A stretch of DNA of 64,000 nucleotides from Geobacillus thermocatenulatus. Its GTDB lineage: Bacteria > Bacillota > Bacilli > Bacillales > Anoxybacillaceae. The notes below the pieces were generated by a model. It was not told the DNA's origin and ran no database searches. It worked only from the letters and a program-made list of their open reading frames with translations. This document shows, piece by piece, positions 25,301 to 32,669 of this stretch. The DNA is taken from NCBI RefSeq assembly GCF_002217655.1, contig NZ_NEWK01000001.1, positions 630,001 to 694,000 of the forward strand. The letters run 5' to 3'. Every line of letters begins with the position of its first letter. Position 1 is the first letter of the stretch. A program made the position numbers and the translations under genes.

Positions 25301-27539
25301 CGTGATGTTAGATGTATCGATAGTAGATAAAACAGGCGCAAGAAAAGGTGGTTTCCGGACACCAGTAAAAGGTTGGTCAGAGAGTGATAATAAGTTTCTA
25401 GGTGATTTAACTTCTGATTATTCCAAAATAATTAAAGGTAGTATGACATTTGTTTATAACGGTAAGACATATCAAATTCTTCAAGAAGAAAAAGCAAAAT
25501 TCACGTTAGTAGATAAACGTGACAATGAAAATATCAATAAATCTACTTTAACAAAGGCATCTAAAGGTGAAGATGGATACATCTCATTGAATAATCCAAA
25601 CACTTGGGAAATCATGCTTGGTTGGGACACACCAGAACCAGTTTATCTACACGCATATCTTGGTGGAGATGGTGATAATATCTCATCAGTAGAGAACAAA
25701 TACGAAGGTGTTAAAGAGAAAGGTAAAGATGTATTTTCAAATGCGCGATTAACGTTATATGTAAAAGCAGTTGAAGATACAAACGTATCGGCATCGATTC
25801 ATGATGTACCAGAGTGGAGATTATCGAAGTATTTCGAGGATATTTCGAAAAATAGTGTAGCAAAAGCGATTTTCTCATTAAAGTTACCTTCTGAGACGTT
25901 TATAAATCCTGTTTTATCTCCTACTGGTGATGTAAACTTTAGTTTAATCGATCCAGATTTAAGCAATGTGAAATGGGCTTACAGCAAGGCAAAATTATTT
26001 AATGATACAACAATTAAATATTTATCGGCTTATGACACGGTGGCAGCATTTAATTTAGCAGGTGATTTATTAGCAGTAAAAGATAACAGTTCCGTTGGCA
26101 ATGTAAAATTAGCATCTTGGGTAAATCCGTATAGTTTATTTGATGGTCGGATTGGTGTAACAGATAAAGGTGTAGCAGAAAACAAACCATCGGTAGTAAA
26201 GAATTATATGTTTAAATATGGGGTAAGAAGCCCTTATGCATCTTATGGTTATAGCGAGACACGTTATAGATGGGTACCACCTACTTATGATAAAGATGGC
26301 AAAATGATTTCATCAGGTTATTATGTTCCTTATACGTGGAGTGGACAAGCAACAAGCAGTGCAAAGACAGCTGATTATGATGTGACAGTTAATTTCAGAA
26401 GACACATTCCGAAAGCTAATCAAGCACCTAAAAAGTTTAAAGATGTTGTAACTTCAGTGAATGGCAAATATACGGAAGCGAAACAAGACAAGCAAGTACT
26501 AAACATCAACCCAGAGGTTCCGATGGTATATGATGATGTTAACGGGAACACATCAGTAGCATTTGTAGCAGGAGATAAAATGAGACAAGTACAACCAGTT
26601 CACTACAATGTAGCACAATTCGTGAATGTAGACATCAAGCCTTCTGTAACCGGCATGTCGGTAGCAACAGATGCGAATGCAAAAGCTCTTGCAAGTAGGT
26701 TAGGAGCTAATGGCAAGGGTGTTCTTTATAAAGGTTCAGCAATCACTACAAACTTCCAAACAAAAGGTCAGTTAGAGTTAAAAACATTTGCATTAGATAT
26801 CGGGGCAACATCGCTCAAAAACGCATGGAATCCGTCAACAACTTATTCGACTGATAAGATAAACGAAGAGTTCTTGAGTCGTTATGCAACGAAGAAATCG
26901 GATGGAACTTGGGAAGTAACACTCAATGCTGAAGGTAAGTTAAAAATCAACGGTGTTGAGTATGGTGGTAAGAAAAAAGCGATTAAGTTGAAACAGAAAT
27001 CCCGTAATGTTGTAGAGCACACATTGCTTGTTCGAGGGGGTAAATTGGTAGCAGTTGACGGCAATTATGATTTAAACAGCTTGCCACAAGGTTTAAAAGA
27101 GGCACTAGCGAAAATGCATATTTCAACACCAGTCGGTCAAAACATTTTCAACACATTTGAAAATGGTACAGGTACTAAATTAACGGAGCAAAAAGTGGCA
27201 GATTTGATAAACGCGGTTCGTGGTACGAAGGATCTTGCAACAGGTAAGGGATGGTATGCGGAGGACACTTCAGTTTTGATTGTAAGAGAATATACTAATA
27301 CGTTCGAGTTACCTTCATATTTATACACTGATAAAGTTCCTATGCAGGTTCCTAATTTAGAAACACCGATCAATAAAAACGAGTTCTTTAGCAAAGGATA
27401 CATCGGTTACACGAAATTAACATTTAGATTAATAGATTCGTTCATGGAATACGATTCATCTCAAATTAAACCTTTTGGTGGAAAGCATGAGAAGTCTTTC
27501 GTAGTAGGTAACGTGAGTGTTCTTGACACATTTCAGTAA
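22347..27539 (+). CDS. 1730-residue surface protein with two export signals
   Basis: ATG 22347 follows TTAGGAGGG. A signal peptide (residues 1-24, ending ALA) is followed by a Gln/Pro-rich repeat stretch (about 85-130) and beta-rich domains to about 540. Then comes TPHTGDD (about residue 546), a hydrophobic helix and YRKNGK, which looks like a sortase-type sorting signal with a non-standard motif. Directly after (about 583-612) is a second signal-peptide-like sequence (KLMSILLVGALLTSIF...VVASD) and a further 1120-residue exported region with no C-terminal anchor. It reads as two surface proteins fused in frame. No known domain was recognised in the second half. Confidence 0.75.
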   Translation: MLKVSSSVLALSLIFSSVSTAALANSDSVVTVQENQATEQQRTESVTVESSGVSTTSEVNNQIISDQSASNGLEGGQDAVNSQEGNQQVTPQKENQQPQPEDQQVTPQQENQQSQPENQQVTSQPKDEQVKDQVVTDKSGRVVKDGLYVDIYYTPEQSESTYIPEFTLELWSVKENKLIGTAIANSKNYDRESGVYHLMFNHRGYKLGDEFALIPRKADKVFKYIEFVDEKAYNVKPNTYYKFGIKTFDYYEGEEGKEVAIRDLTGTKLSPIGGALYTDNNKVGLALVDESGAPLKKFHIEIKLSDKKGSLSLVSDDKGMVWVDRDKLTPKFLVSSEDRVVRGGINGKALIELPVSAVTGGQTGVLTYSVVFEHKKELGVIDLKPEVSGNTDLSKSWAEADIKLTNGKTVITQTVNLNTQKIYGIPDGTYKVEVVKSKYANVKLRTSTVTVKGGTASLGIVFSPKYVLEVDKDGKDYNFSVINVDKISKKAYKGKSSQVFAVAPGESYMLKDNDTGKITTVAIDLKSFKTKVVLGVGVVFGGTVSTPHTGDDIYIMLVLFMLSLIGAIGSYVFYRKNGKISAPKTKLMSILLVGALLTSIFSSFAPLSVVASDTNIGGTPPAKGGATSGTPAGTFQTSDRVAVVQVGFIPNKLKANGVGILNSESSKQDLQDPFKFNYDHLLFYMAPNKVSDGLFRKTGSGVITFENKGSSSRVKTLYGKNPLYKGSTGGQSREELMKRTLSYADISKNSDNAFVSIVGNALYNIDPKNPNRTLAGPGIVGESFRDMLEWYVLSMEGYDNDAYAKAASDMFNGYLELIKARGILKGEQYDKFERMMREAYRNKEVVFFAQTLVGISVKDNKSPLSRDYAFMSIHDATDWYLWVRKKARPTDSKLKKLSANREAEAVTKGGASTEADGLRSPYKENGNIPFTFRTYARDNYARTLKPMSKNVPLTADVSKNPFGGWGYQPWGYIYLEDHTKAPKIDVMLDVSIVDKTGARKGGFRTPVKGWSESDNKFLGDLTSDYSKIIKGSMTFVYNGKTYQILQEEKAKFTLVDKRDNENINKSTLTKASKGEDGYISLNNPNTWEIMLGWDTPEPVYLHAYLGGDGDNISSVENKYEGVKEKGKDVFSNARLTLYVKAVEDTNVSASIHDVPEWRLSKYFEDISKNSVAKAIFSLKLPSETFINPVLSPTGDVNFSLIDPDLSNVKWAYSKAKLFNDTTIKYLSAYDTVAAFNLAGDLLAVKDNSSVGNVKLASWVNPYSLFDGRIGVTDKGVAENKPSVVKNYMFKYGVRSPYASYGYSETRYRWVPPTYDKDGKMISSGYYVPYTWSGQATSSAKTADYDVTVNFRRHIPKANQAPKKFKDVVTSVNGKYTEAKQDKQVLNINPEVPMVYDDVNGNTSVAFVAGDKMRQVQPVHYNVAQFVNVDIKPSVTGMSVATDANAKALASRLGANGKGVLYKGSAITTNFQTKGQLELKTFALDIGATSLKNAWNPSTTYSTDKINEEFLSRYATKKSDGTWEVTLNAEGKLKINGVEYGGKKKAIKLKQKSRNVVEHTLLVRGGKLVAVDGNYDLNSLPQGLKEALAKMHISTPVGQNIFNTFENGTGTKLTEQKVADLINAVRGTKDLATGKGWYAEDTSVLIVREYTNTFELPSYLYTDKVPMQVPNLETPINKNEFFSKGYIGYTKLTFRLIDSFMEYDSSQIKPFGGKHEKSFVVGNVSVLDTFQ

Positions 27540-27668
27540 TCAGTTTTAATAGTTGAAAAAATTACCTTTGATAGCTCAAGAATATAGTGTATATAGCGAA
27601 TTTCATTGTTGATGCTATAAGTCATGCAATGCACTAGCTTGTTAAAAGTACCATAATTAAAGTTATGA

Positions 27669-27697
27669 AAAGATGCCGAAAACGGCATCTTTTTTCT
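27669..27697 (+). terminator. terminator of the 1730-residue gene
   Basis: AGATGCCG/CGGCATCT stem with T6. Confidence 0.85.
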
Positions 27698-27768
27698 TTA
27701 TTAACTAATTATTCAGAGTTAAAGTAGAACGGAATAAATTTAATAATCTAATGGAACGAGGTGGTAAA

Positions 27769-28086
27769 ATGGCTAAATTATCGAGGGAAGTATTAATAAA
27801 GCGTTTCCCTTGGGCAGCGGAGGTAGTTCCCGAAGTGGATGAGGGTGAGGGATATTTCTATGATTTAGACCCTTGGGATTTTAGTCAAGAACAGTTTAAG
27901 TTACTGGAACAAATGTTTGAAGAAATTGATAATTGGTTCAAACAGCGTGATTTGCCTGTAGACGTGGTAGTGTATAGAGTAGCGAATGTACTTGACAGTA
28001 TTCATGTTGAGTTGTTTTCTAACGTATCAGAAGTTCATACAATAGTAAAGAAGTATAAGCAGTTTTCACGGGATTTAATAGAATAA
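27769..28086 (+). CDS. 105-residue acidic protein, unknown
   Basis: Starts at ATG 27769 (MAKLSREV; GAGGTGG upstream), not at the upstream ATG 27751, which lacks an SD. The protein is acidic and appears all-helical (EEIDNWFKQRDLPVDVVVYRVANVLDSIHVELF). It has no signal or membrane helix. The sequence gives no family. A terminator follows immediately. Its regular spacing and SD support a real gene; function unknown. Confidence 0.6.
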   Translation: MAKLSREVLIKRFPWAAEVVPEVDEGEGYFYDLDPWDFSQEQFKLLEQMFEEIDNWFKQRDLPVDVVVYRVANVLDSIHVELFSNVSEVHTIVKKYKQFSRDLIE

Positions 28087-28097
28087 ATTTTTTGGGA

Positions 28098-28130
28098 GGA
28101 GGTGACGATAAAAACGTCACCTTCTTTTTG
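28098..28130 (+). terminator. terminator
   Basis: AGGTGACG/CGTCACCT stem followed by TCTTTTTG. Confidence 0.75.
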
Positions 28131-28441
28131 TTTGGTAGATATTTTACTGGATCTAGGAAATAAAATAGTAATTTTTAGTTCCTTATTTAATGAAAAGGTA
28201 TTTGGGACATTAAAAAATCCTGTTCCTGATAAATTTTTAAAGGTTTAAAACAAATTTTAAAATTTTCATCACAAGTTCATATGAACCCTCATAAGTCATT
28301 TTAAAAATCTCTACATAAGACCAGAGAAAAAATAAATTTAACAGTTGTACTTCGAGCGAAAACATAATAAGTAGAGAAAGTCTGCTCAAAAACGAGACCA
28401 AACCAAACAACAGAACAATCAATCAAAAACACAAACTCAAA

Positions 28442-28701
28442 TCAATTCGAGCAATCTTGAACTAAGGTCAATTTGAGCATTTTGTGTTTGTGTTGATGAT
28501 AAATTTCGTTCACGCATGAGAAATGAGACTTTCATGTGTGTTTTGTTCCCACATTTTTCAACCCAAGTCATTTCGAGCGATTCCTCAACACCGACCATTT
28601 TGAGCACATTTCCGCATCGAGCAACTTCATTAAATCCCAAATAACACATCAATTCGCTCAATCCCAGACAATAGGTTCAAACCGAGCAAACCGCGCACCC
28701 T
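28442..28701. repeat. cluster of TTYGAGCA motifs ending in a dispersed 19-mer
   Basis: In a 916-bp gene-free region (28087-29002), TTCGAGCA, TTTGAGCA or one-base variants occur near 28446, 28472, 28571, 28599, 28616, 28651 (inverted) and 28683. The last is inside CGAGCAAACCGCGCACCCT (28683-28701), which recurs at 44218 and 61155. TCAATTCGAGCAAT (28442-28455) recurs exactly at 61050-61063. The spacing is irregular. It looks like a set of binding sites for one protein. Confidence 0.55.
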
Positions 28702-28790
28702 ACCCATGCAGATTGTTAGATGATTAATCAATGGCATTGAGATGAGGTCATTTTAAAAGTCGGTCACAGGACTATAACATGAAGAGCAGG

Positions 28791-28884
28791 ACATAGAAAT
28801 TTGAAATGCAAGACAAAGAAAGCAGAATGCAGTACATAGCAAAAATGGTGCAAGACATAGAAAATATTCGCAACACATAGAAAA
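28791..28884 (+). repeat. iteron-like array, five ~21-bp direct repeats
   Basis: ACATAGAAA and close variants start at 28791, 28813, 28834, 28855 and 28875, giving spacings of 22, 21, 21 and 20 bp, about two helical turns each. The last copy runs into an A/T-only tract (AAAAAATTTTTTAAGATATT, from 28881), a possible unwinding element. The array is about 120 bp upstream of the 29003 gene. Confidence 0.65.
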
Positions 28885-29002
28885 AATTTTTTAAGATATT
28901 TTTATTTTCTTCAGGTATAGAGATGAAAATCAAGACTTTTTTCAAGAGATGCCCAATGTAAGTGTTAAAACTTAAAAATCTATACGTTGGGGGTAAAAAA
29001 TT

Positions 29003-29779
29003 ATGGTAAAATGTGTAATTAACGCAAATCAAGGTAAAGGTTTAATCTTACCATCGACTTATGTGTCAAAACGTGTATCGGAAGAATTTAACAAAAATTG
29101 GGAGATAGACTTGTTATGGGGACAGAGTTCAGAAGATGGTAACTATTATTATGCTGTAAGATTCACAAGCAAGGCAAAGAACCCGAAGAACATCGTGCAA
29201 TCGGTAGTGATCATGAAAGAAGATTTAGAGGACAAGCGTTTAATGCAAGACAATTTGCGGAAGCTTGGGCGTATAGGTAAAATCGAACAGAGTTATTTAG
29301 TTGCGGTAAGTTTATTTATATCCGATGTAATCGATGAAGATGGGGTACCTATCGAAGAAGTGGAAGACATGTACGAATTTAAGAAAGCAGCAAGTCCTTT
29401 ACCATATTGGGTTAATATAGACGAGATTATATCAAAGATTGAGAGGGAGATAGAAAACAATGCTTGGCGATTCCCTACTAAGACGAGTGATGAATTTGAC
29501 AGTGAGGACAGTTATGGTGCGATATTAGACCACAAAAAGAATTATAAAGGTTATCGCCATCCAGTAGCGATTCGAGCAGGGATATTGAGAAATTGGATTG
29601 GTGTTAAAGATGACAAGTTGTATAGAGAAATCATTGAGGAGCTTATAAAGAGAGGTGTAATCGAGGGAGATCTAGACGACATTGGTGGTAAAGACAGACC
29701 GAGATTGAGTAAGAACATCACAGTAGCAGAGAAGGTAGAGATTTCGGCATATCAGTTCAATTTCTTGCCTAGGGGGTAA
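29003..29779 (+). CDS. 258-residue protein downstream of iteron-like array, unknown
   Basis: ATG 29003 follows GTTGGGGG. A soluble mixed alpha/beta protein. The N-terminal 60 residues (LPSTYVSKRVSEEF, YYYAVRFTSKAKN) could be a small beta domain. The C-terminal third is helical and charged (KLYREIIEELIKRGVIEGD), reminiscent of a winged helix, and ends KVEISAYQFNF. Its position beside phased repeats and an AT tract would suit an initiator or copy-control protein, but I recognise no Rep family. It is 4 nt from the methylase gene, so they form an operon. Confidence 0.55.
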   Translation: MVKCVINANQGKGLILPSTYVSKRVSEEFNKNWEIDLLWGQSSEDGNYYYAVRFTSKAKNPKNIVQSVVIMKEDLEDKRLMQDNLRKLGRIGKIEQSYLVAVSLFISDVIDEDGVPIEEVEDMYEFKKAASPLPYWVNIDEIISKIEREIENNAWRFPTKTSDEFDSEDSYGAILDHKKNYKGYRHPVAIRAGILRNWIGVKDDKLYREIIEELIKRGVIEGDLDDIGGKDRPRLSKNITVAEKVEISAYQFNFLPRG

Positions 29780-29783
29780 TGAC

Positions 29784-30719
29784 ATGGTTCTTTACGGTAG
29801 AAAAATAGTAGATCCCCTCCCAACATTGGGAGGGAAATCTCAAATCATTGATCGTATTTGCAGAATTATTGAATTTGCACATGAAGAGTTTGGGATAGTC
29901 GGCATCAGTGACCTGTTTGCAGGTGGTAACAGATTATTTTTGCACCTTGACATTGTGAAAGAGCTAGAGTTCAAGATTGCGAATGAGATAGATTTAGGTG
30001 TAGTAAACTTCTTTCGTTGTTTGCAGAATGCGTACACCATTGACGAATTAATCAATTACATAGTGATATTGGCAGATGAGTATAAAGATGAGGATTTGTT
30101 TAACATGGCGAATGACGAGAGGAGAGATAAGAACACGGATTTTATCCGTTCAGGAGCATTGACATATATTGTAGCGAAGTACAGTAGGGCGGCAGACAGG
30201 CAGACGTTTTGTAAAGAAAAAGCAGATAGGGGTATTCCGATCAAGTCTTTGGAGAAGTTCTATTTTTTAGACGAGGTCTACAGTGAAGTACAGTTGATTT
30301 GTGGAGATTATAAGGTACCCTTCAACATGTATAAGGATCGATCAGATGTGTTAGTGTATCTTGACCCTCCATATATCACGACAGATGAAAAAGGTGAAGG
30401 AAAAAAGACAAGAAGGAGAAAAAAGATGAAAGAGCCAGAAGAGCCAAAAGAGACAAAAGAGACGACAGGCTACATCGATAAATTCACGGTCGCTGACCAT
30501 GAGGAGTTAGTTAATATGGCACTTACCACCAAGAACAAGGTTATTATAAGTGGTTATAAAAATGCTATTTATGAGCGACTTGAAGCGAATGGGTTCCATC
30601 GGTATTTCATGGGTGAGGTACTTGTACCGAGTTCTGGTAAAGGTAAAAAGGAGAAGGAGTACATCTGGTGCAATTTCGAGGTACCTGCTTATTTGGTAGA
30701 GGAGGAGTTCGTTGAATAG
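29784..30719 (+). CDS. D12-class DNA adenine N6-methyltransferase
   Basis: 311 residues, start ATG 29784 (SD AGGGGG). Motif order is that of Dam-type enzymes: an N-terminal GGKSQIIDRI, the AdoMet-binding ISDLFAGGN (about residue 43), and the catalytic VYLDPPYIT (about residue 190), followed by FTVADHEELV and a C-terminal KVIISGYKN. A charged insertion of about 25 residues (lysine- and glutamate-rich) follows DPPY. It is coupled to the unknown 29003 gene, and no restriction enzyme is adjacent, so it may mark element DNA or influence replication or regulation. GATC recognition is typical of the class but not shown here. Confidence 0.8.
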   Translation: MVLYGRKIVDPLPTLGGKSQIIDRICRIIEFAHEEFGIVGISDLFAGGNRLFLHLDIVKELEFKIANEIDLGVVNFFRCLQNAYTIDELINYIVILADEYKDEDLFNMANDERRDKNTDFIRSGALTYIVAKYSRAADRQTFCKEKADRGIPIKSLEKFYFLDEVYSEVQLICGDYKVPFNMYKDRSDVLVYLDPPYITTDEKGEGKKTRRRKKMKEPEEPKETKETTGYIDKFTVADHEELVNMALTTKNKVIISGYKNAIYERLEANGFHRYFMGEVLVPSSGKGKKEKEYIWCNFEVPAYLVEEEFVE

Positions 30720-30728
30720 GTTTAGTGT

Positions 30729-30765
30729 GGGGGTACTGTGTAAAAGAACAGTATCCCTTCTTTTG
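30729..30765 (+). terminator. methylase operon terminator
   Basis: GGGTACTGT (30731-30739) / ACAGTATCCC (30748-30757), then TTCTTTTG. Confidence 0.8.
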
Positions 30766-30955
30766 TTTGTCGAAATATGCAGATAATAGTCGACTTATGA
30801 TAAAAAGGGAAGAGTAGAGACGTTCAAACTAGTAAAAACAAGTAAAGCATCGTGTTTTTGTTGTGGGGGTTCTGGAACAACTATGCCCAAGGGCGGAATT
30901 TAAAAACCTACGCACCACAAACTAGGGCGAAACATCTGATAACTATTTTCCATAA

Positions 30956-31005
30956 AATATAAATATTGTTTGTTTATCAAAATATAAATATTGTTTGTTT
31001 ATCAA
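30956..31005 (+). repeat. 25-bp direct repeat upstream of AbrB-like gene
   Basis: AATATAAATATTGTTTGTTT followed by ATCA occurs at 30956 and again at 30981. It lies 50-100 bp before the abrB-like start, a likely operator pair. The rest of 30766-30955 shows no gene. Confidence 0.6.
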
Positions 31006-31054
31006 GAAAATTGTAAAATTTATTTCAAAAATAAGATAAATTGGAGGTGTGTAA

Positions 31055-31336
31055 ATGAAAGCAACAGGTGTTGTCCGTAAATTAGATCAGCTTGGTCGTA
31101 TTGTAATACCTATGGAATTACGTCGTACACTTGATATTAACATCAAAGATTCGTTGGAAATCTTTTTAGACGGAGATTGTATCGTTCTACAAAAATACAA
31201 ACCAGATATGACTTGCATGGTAACGGGAAAGATATCTAATGACAACTTCAAGTTGGCAGGCGGTAAAATCATTTTAAGTCGTGAGGGTGCAGAGCAATTG
31301 CTAAAAGAGATGGAGCAATTATTAGCATTGAATTAA
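31055..31336 (+). CDS. AbrB-family transition-state-type regulator
   Basis: 93 residues, the length of B. subtilis AbrB. The N-terminal swapped-hairpin DNA-binding domain has TGVVRKLDQLGRIVIPMELRRTLDI and LEIFLDGDCIVLQKY. The C-terminal region (about 50-93) matches the AbrB multimerisation domain (LAGGKIILSREGAEQLLKEM). ATG 31055 follows GGAGGTG. It may control element genes or modulate host AbrB targets. Two 25-bp direct repeats just upstream suggest autoregulation. A terminator follows directly, so it is a single gene. Confidence 0.85.
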   Translation: MKATGVVRKLDQLGRIVIPMELRRTLDINIKDSLEIFLDGDCIVLQKYKPDMTCMVTGKISNDNFKLAGGKIILSREGAEQLLKEMEQLLALN

Positions 31337-31368
31337 ATCCCTACCGTTCGGAAGGGACTTTTTTTTAT
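31337..31368 (+). terminator. abrB-like gene terminator
   Basis: TCCCT/AGGGA stem with T8. Confidence 0.75.
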
Positions 31369-31481
31369 TCTTATCCCTGTATCTAGTAGCGACAATGAGA
31401 GAAATTTGAGAGTAAAAGAAAGGTAGAGGCATCTTTTGGCTTTTTAATCAGTTTTAAGTCCAAGTTTTTTTATCATTATTT

Positions 31482-31700
31482 CTTTCAAAAATCGCCTACA
31501 ATCGTTTTTAGTCGTATTCTGGTATCAACCCCTTAAAATGAAAAAATCTCGTTCAAAAGCCCCCTTACAATCGCTTGTAGGGGTATTTTTATTTCAACTC
31601 TTTTAAAAAATAAATCCTCTCGTTCAAAAATCTCCCACAATCGCTTTTAAGTGTTTGGGGGCTATTCAACCCTTCGAATGAAATTTTCTCGCTCAAAATC
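31482..31700 (+). repeat. three and a half degenerate ~70-bp repeats
   Basis: Units begin at 31482, 31548, 31619 and a partial one at 31688. The core is CTCGTTCAAAA, a C-rich stretch, ACAATCG, then a T/G-rich stretch and TTCAACCC. Inside the second unit CCCTTACAA/TTGTAGGGG forms a hairpin. They lie between the abrB-like gene and the promoter at 31817, with no gene in 31369-31916. Confidence 0.5.
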
Positions 31701-31816
31701 GGTCAAAAAAAGGCTCTCGTTTGGTTTAGGGGGTCGCCTTTAAAAGTCAGTATTATCAAGGGTTTTAAGGGGATAAAAAAATTTCTATAAAATTAATAAA
31801 AACTTTTACAAAAGTA

Positions 31817-31846
31817 TTGCCTACGTTTGTAACGTCATGCTATACT
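31817..31846 (+). promoter_or_regulatory. sigma-A-type promoter with palindrome in the spacer
   Basis: TTGCCT (31817-31822), 18 bp, TATACT (31841-31846). The spacer contains ACGTT-TGT-AACGT (31823-31835), an ideal repressor site. AACGTT pairs also occur at 35425-35440. Confidence 0.6.
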
Positions 31847-31916
31847 TCAAACAACGTATAGGTAATAAATACTAAATGAGTAAAAAATTACAAAAAAGAA
31901 TGGGAGGCTGTTAGCA

Positions 31917-32099
31917 ATGGCAAATTTCCTATCGGCAATGTTCTATTTCATAACAGCGGTGTCAATATTCGTAGCAATACCGTTATTGCATACTTTTTTT
32001 GATTCAGATTCTTCACGAGTATCGAGGATCGCATCGTGTATCAGCTTAATGGCGATGTGCAGTATGCTAATTGGGTTAGGAGCAGCAGTTGGATTTTAA
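31917..32099 (+). CDS. 60-residue two-helix membrane protein
   Basis: ATG 31917 with GGGAGG upstream. There are two hydrophobic helices (about residues 3-25 and 38-59) joined by a short polar loop (FDSDSSRVSR). It lies downstream of the operator-bearing promoter and 20 bp before the resolvase-like gene, so it is probably the first gene of an operon 31917-34111. Function unknown; holin- or pilin-like size but no further evidence. Confidence 0.55.
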   Translation: MANFLSAMFYFITAVSIFVAIPLLHTFFDSDSSRVSRIASCISLMAMCSMLIGLGAAVGF

Positions 32100-32119
32100 A
32101 AGTGAGGGGGTTCATAACA

Positions 32120-32650
32120 ATGGGCAAGCGAGTAGGTTATATCAGGGCTAAAAAGTATCAGGAGTTATTAAACTTTGAAGGTGTAGCGTTACCAGATAAA
32201 TTGTATGTCGACTTGGTAGCACCGAATGGATTCACGGATTTAAAGCAGTATGAAAAGATGATGGGTCAATTAAGAAGTGGCGACACATTAGTCATCAGTA
32301 GTTTAGGTAATATTTGCAATTCGTTATATGAGGTTTGCGAGTTTGTAAAGTCTTTAAGAAAGAAAGGCGTTGAGTTGGAGATTTTAAATAAGACGTATGA
32401 TGAGGAGTCATTTACTTCTAAAGAGGGGTTGGAGATTTTAGAAAAGGCAATGAAATTCAATGATAAGTTGGTAGAAGAGGAACGTTTCCGCAAGTCGAAA
32501 AGAACAGGCAGACCTAGCAGTGGTTATCCAGAGGGGTTTTACGAAGCTTTCTTAAAGTATAAAGCAGGGGAAAAGACGGTTAGAGAGATAGCTGAGGAGT
32601 TAAGAATTCAGCAACATACGTTTTATAACTATGTGAAAATATTTGATTAA
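32120..32650 (+). CDS. serine-recombinase-like protein lacking catalytic residues
   Basis: 176 residues from ATG 32120 (GAGGGGG upstream; the longer frame overlaps the preceding gene). It follows a resolvase N-domain layout (GYIRAKKYQELL..., QLRSGDTLVISSLGNICNSLYEV, SLRKKGVELEIL), then TGRPSSGYP and a C-terminal helix-turn-helix (KTVREIAEELRIQQHTFYNYVK). The catalytic serine of GYxRVS is replaced (AKK), and the LDRLGR arginines are replaced (SLGNIC), so strand cleavage is unlikely. It may be a DNA-binding regulator or accessory to the intact resolvase at 56898. Confidence 0.7.
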   Translation: MGKRVGYIRAKKYQELLNFEGVALPDKLYVDLVAPNGFTDLKQYEKMMGQLRSGDTLVISSLGNICNSLYEVCEFVKSLRKKGVELEILNKTYDEESFTSKEGLEILEKAMKFNDKLVEEERFRKSKRTGRPSSGYPEGFYEAFLKYKAGEKTVREIAEELRIQQHTFYNYVKIFD

Positions 32651-32669
32651 AGATTGGAGGTAGAGAGAA

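Noticed and set aside
28437-29032. Short minus-strand ORFs 28437-28661 and 28772-29032
   Set aside because: They fall on the motif clusters and iteron-like repeats, have repetitive hydrophobic translations and no SD.
29815-29840. CCCTCCC/GGGAGGG inverted repeat near the methylase start considered as an attachment site or operator
   Set aside because: It lies inside the coding region of the conserved N-terminal motif (TLGGKS) and no direct-repeat partner is seen.
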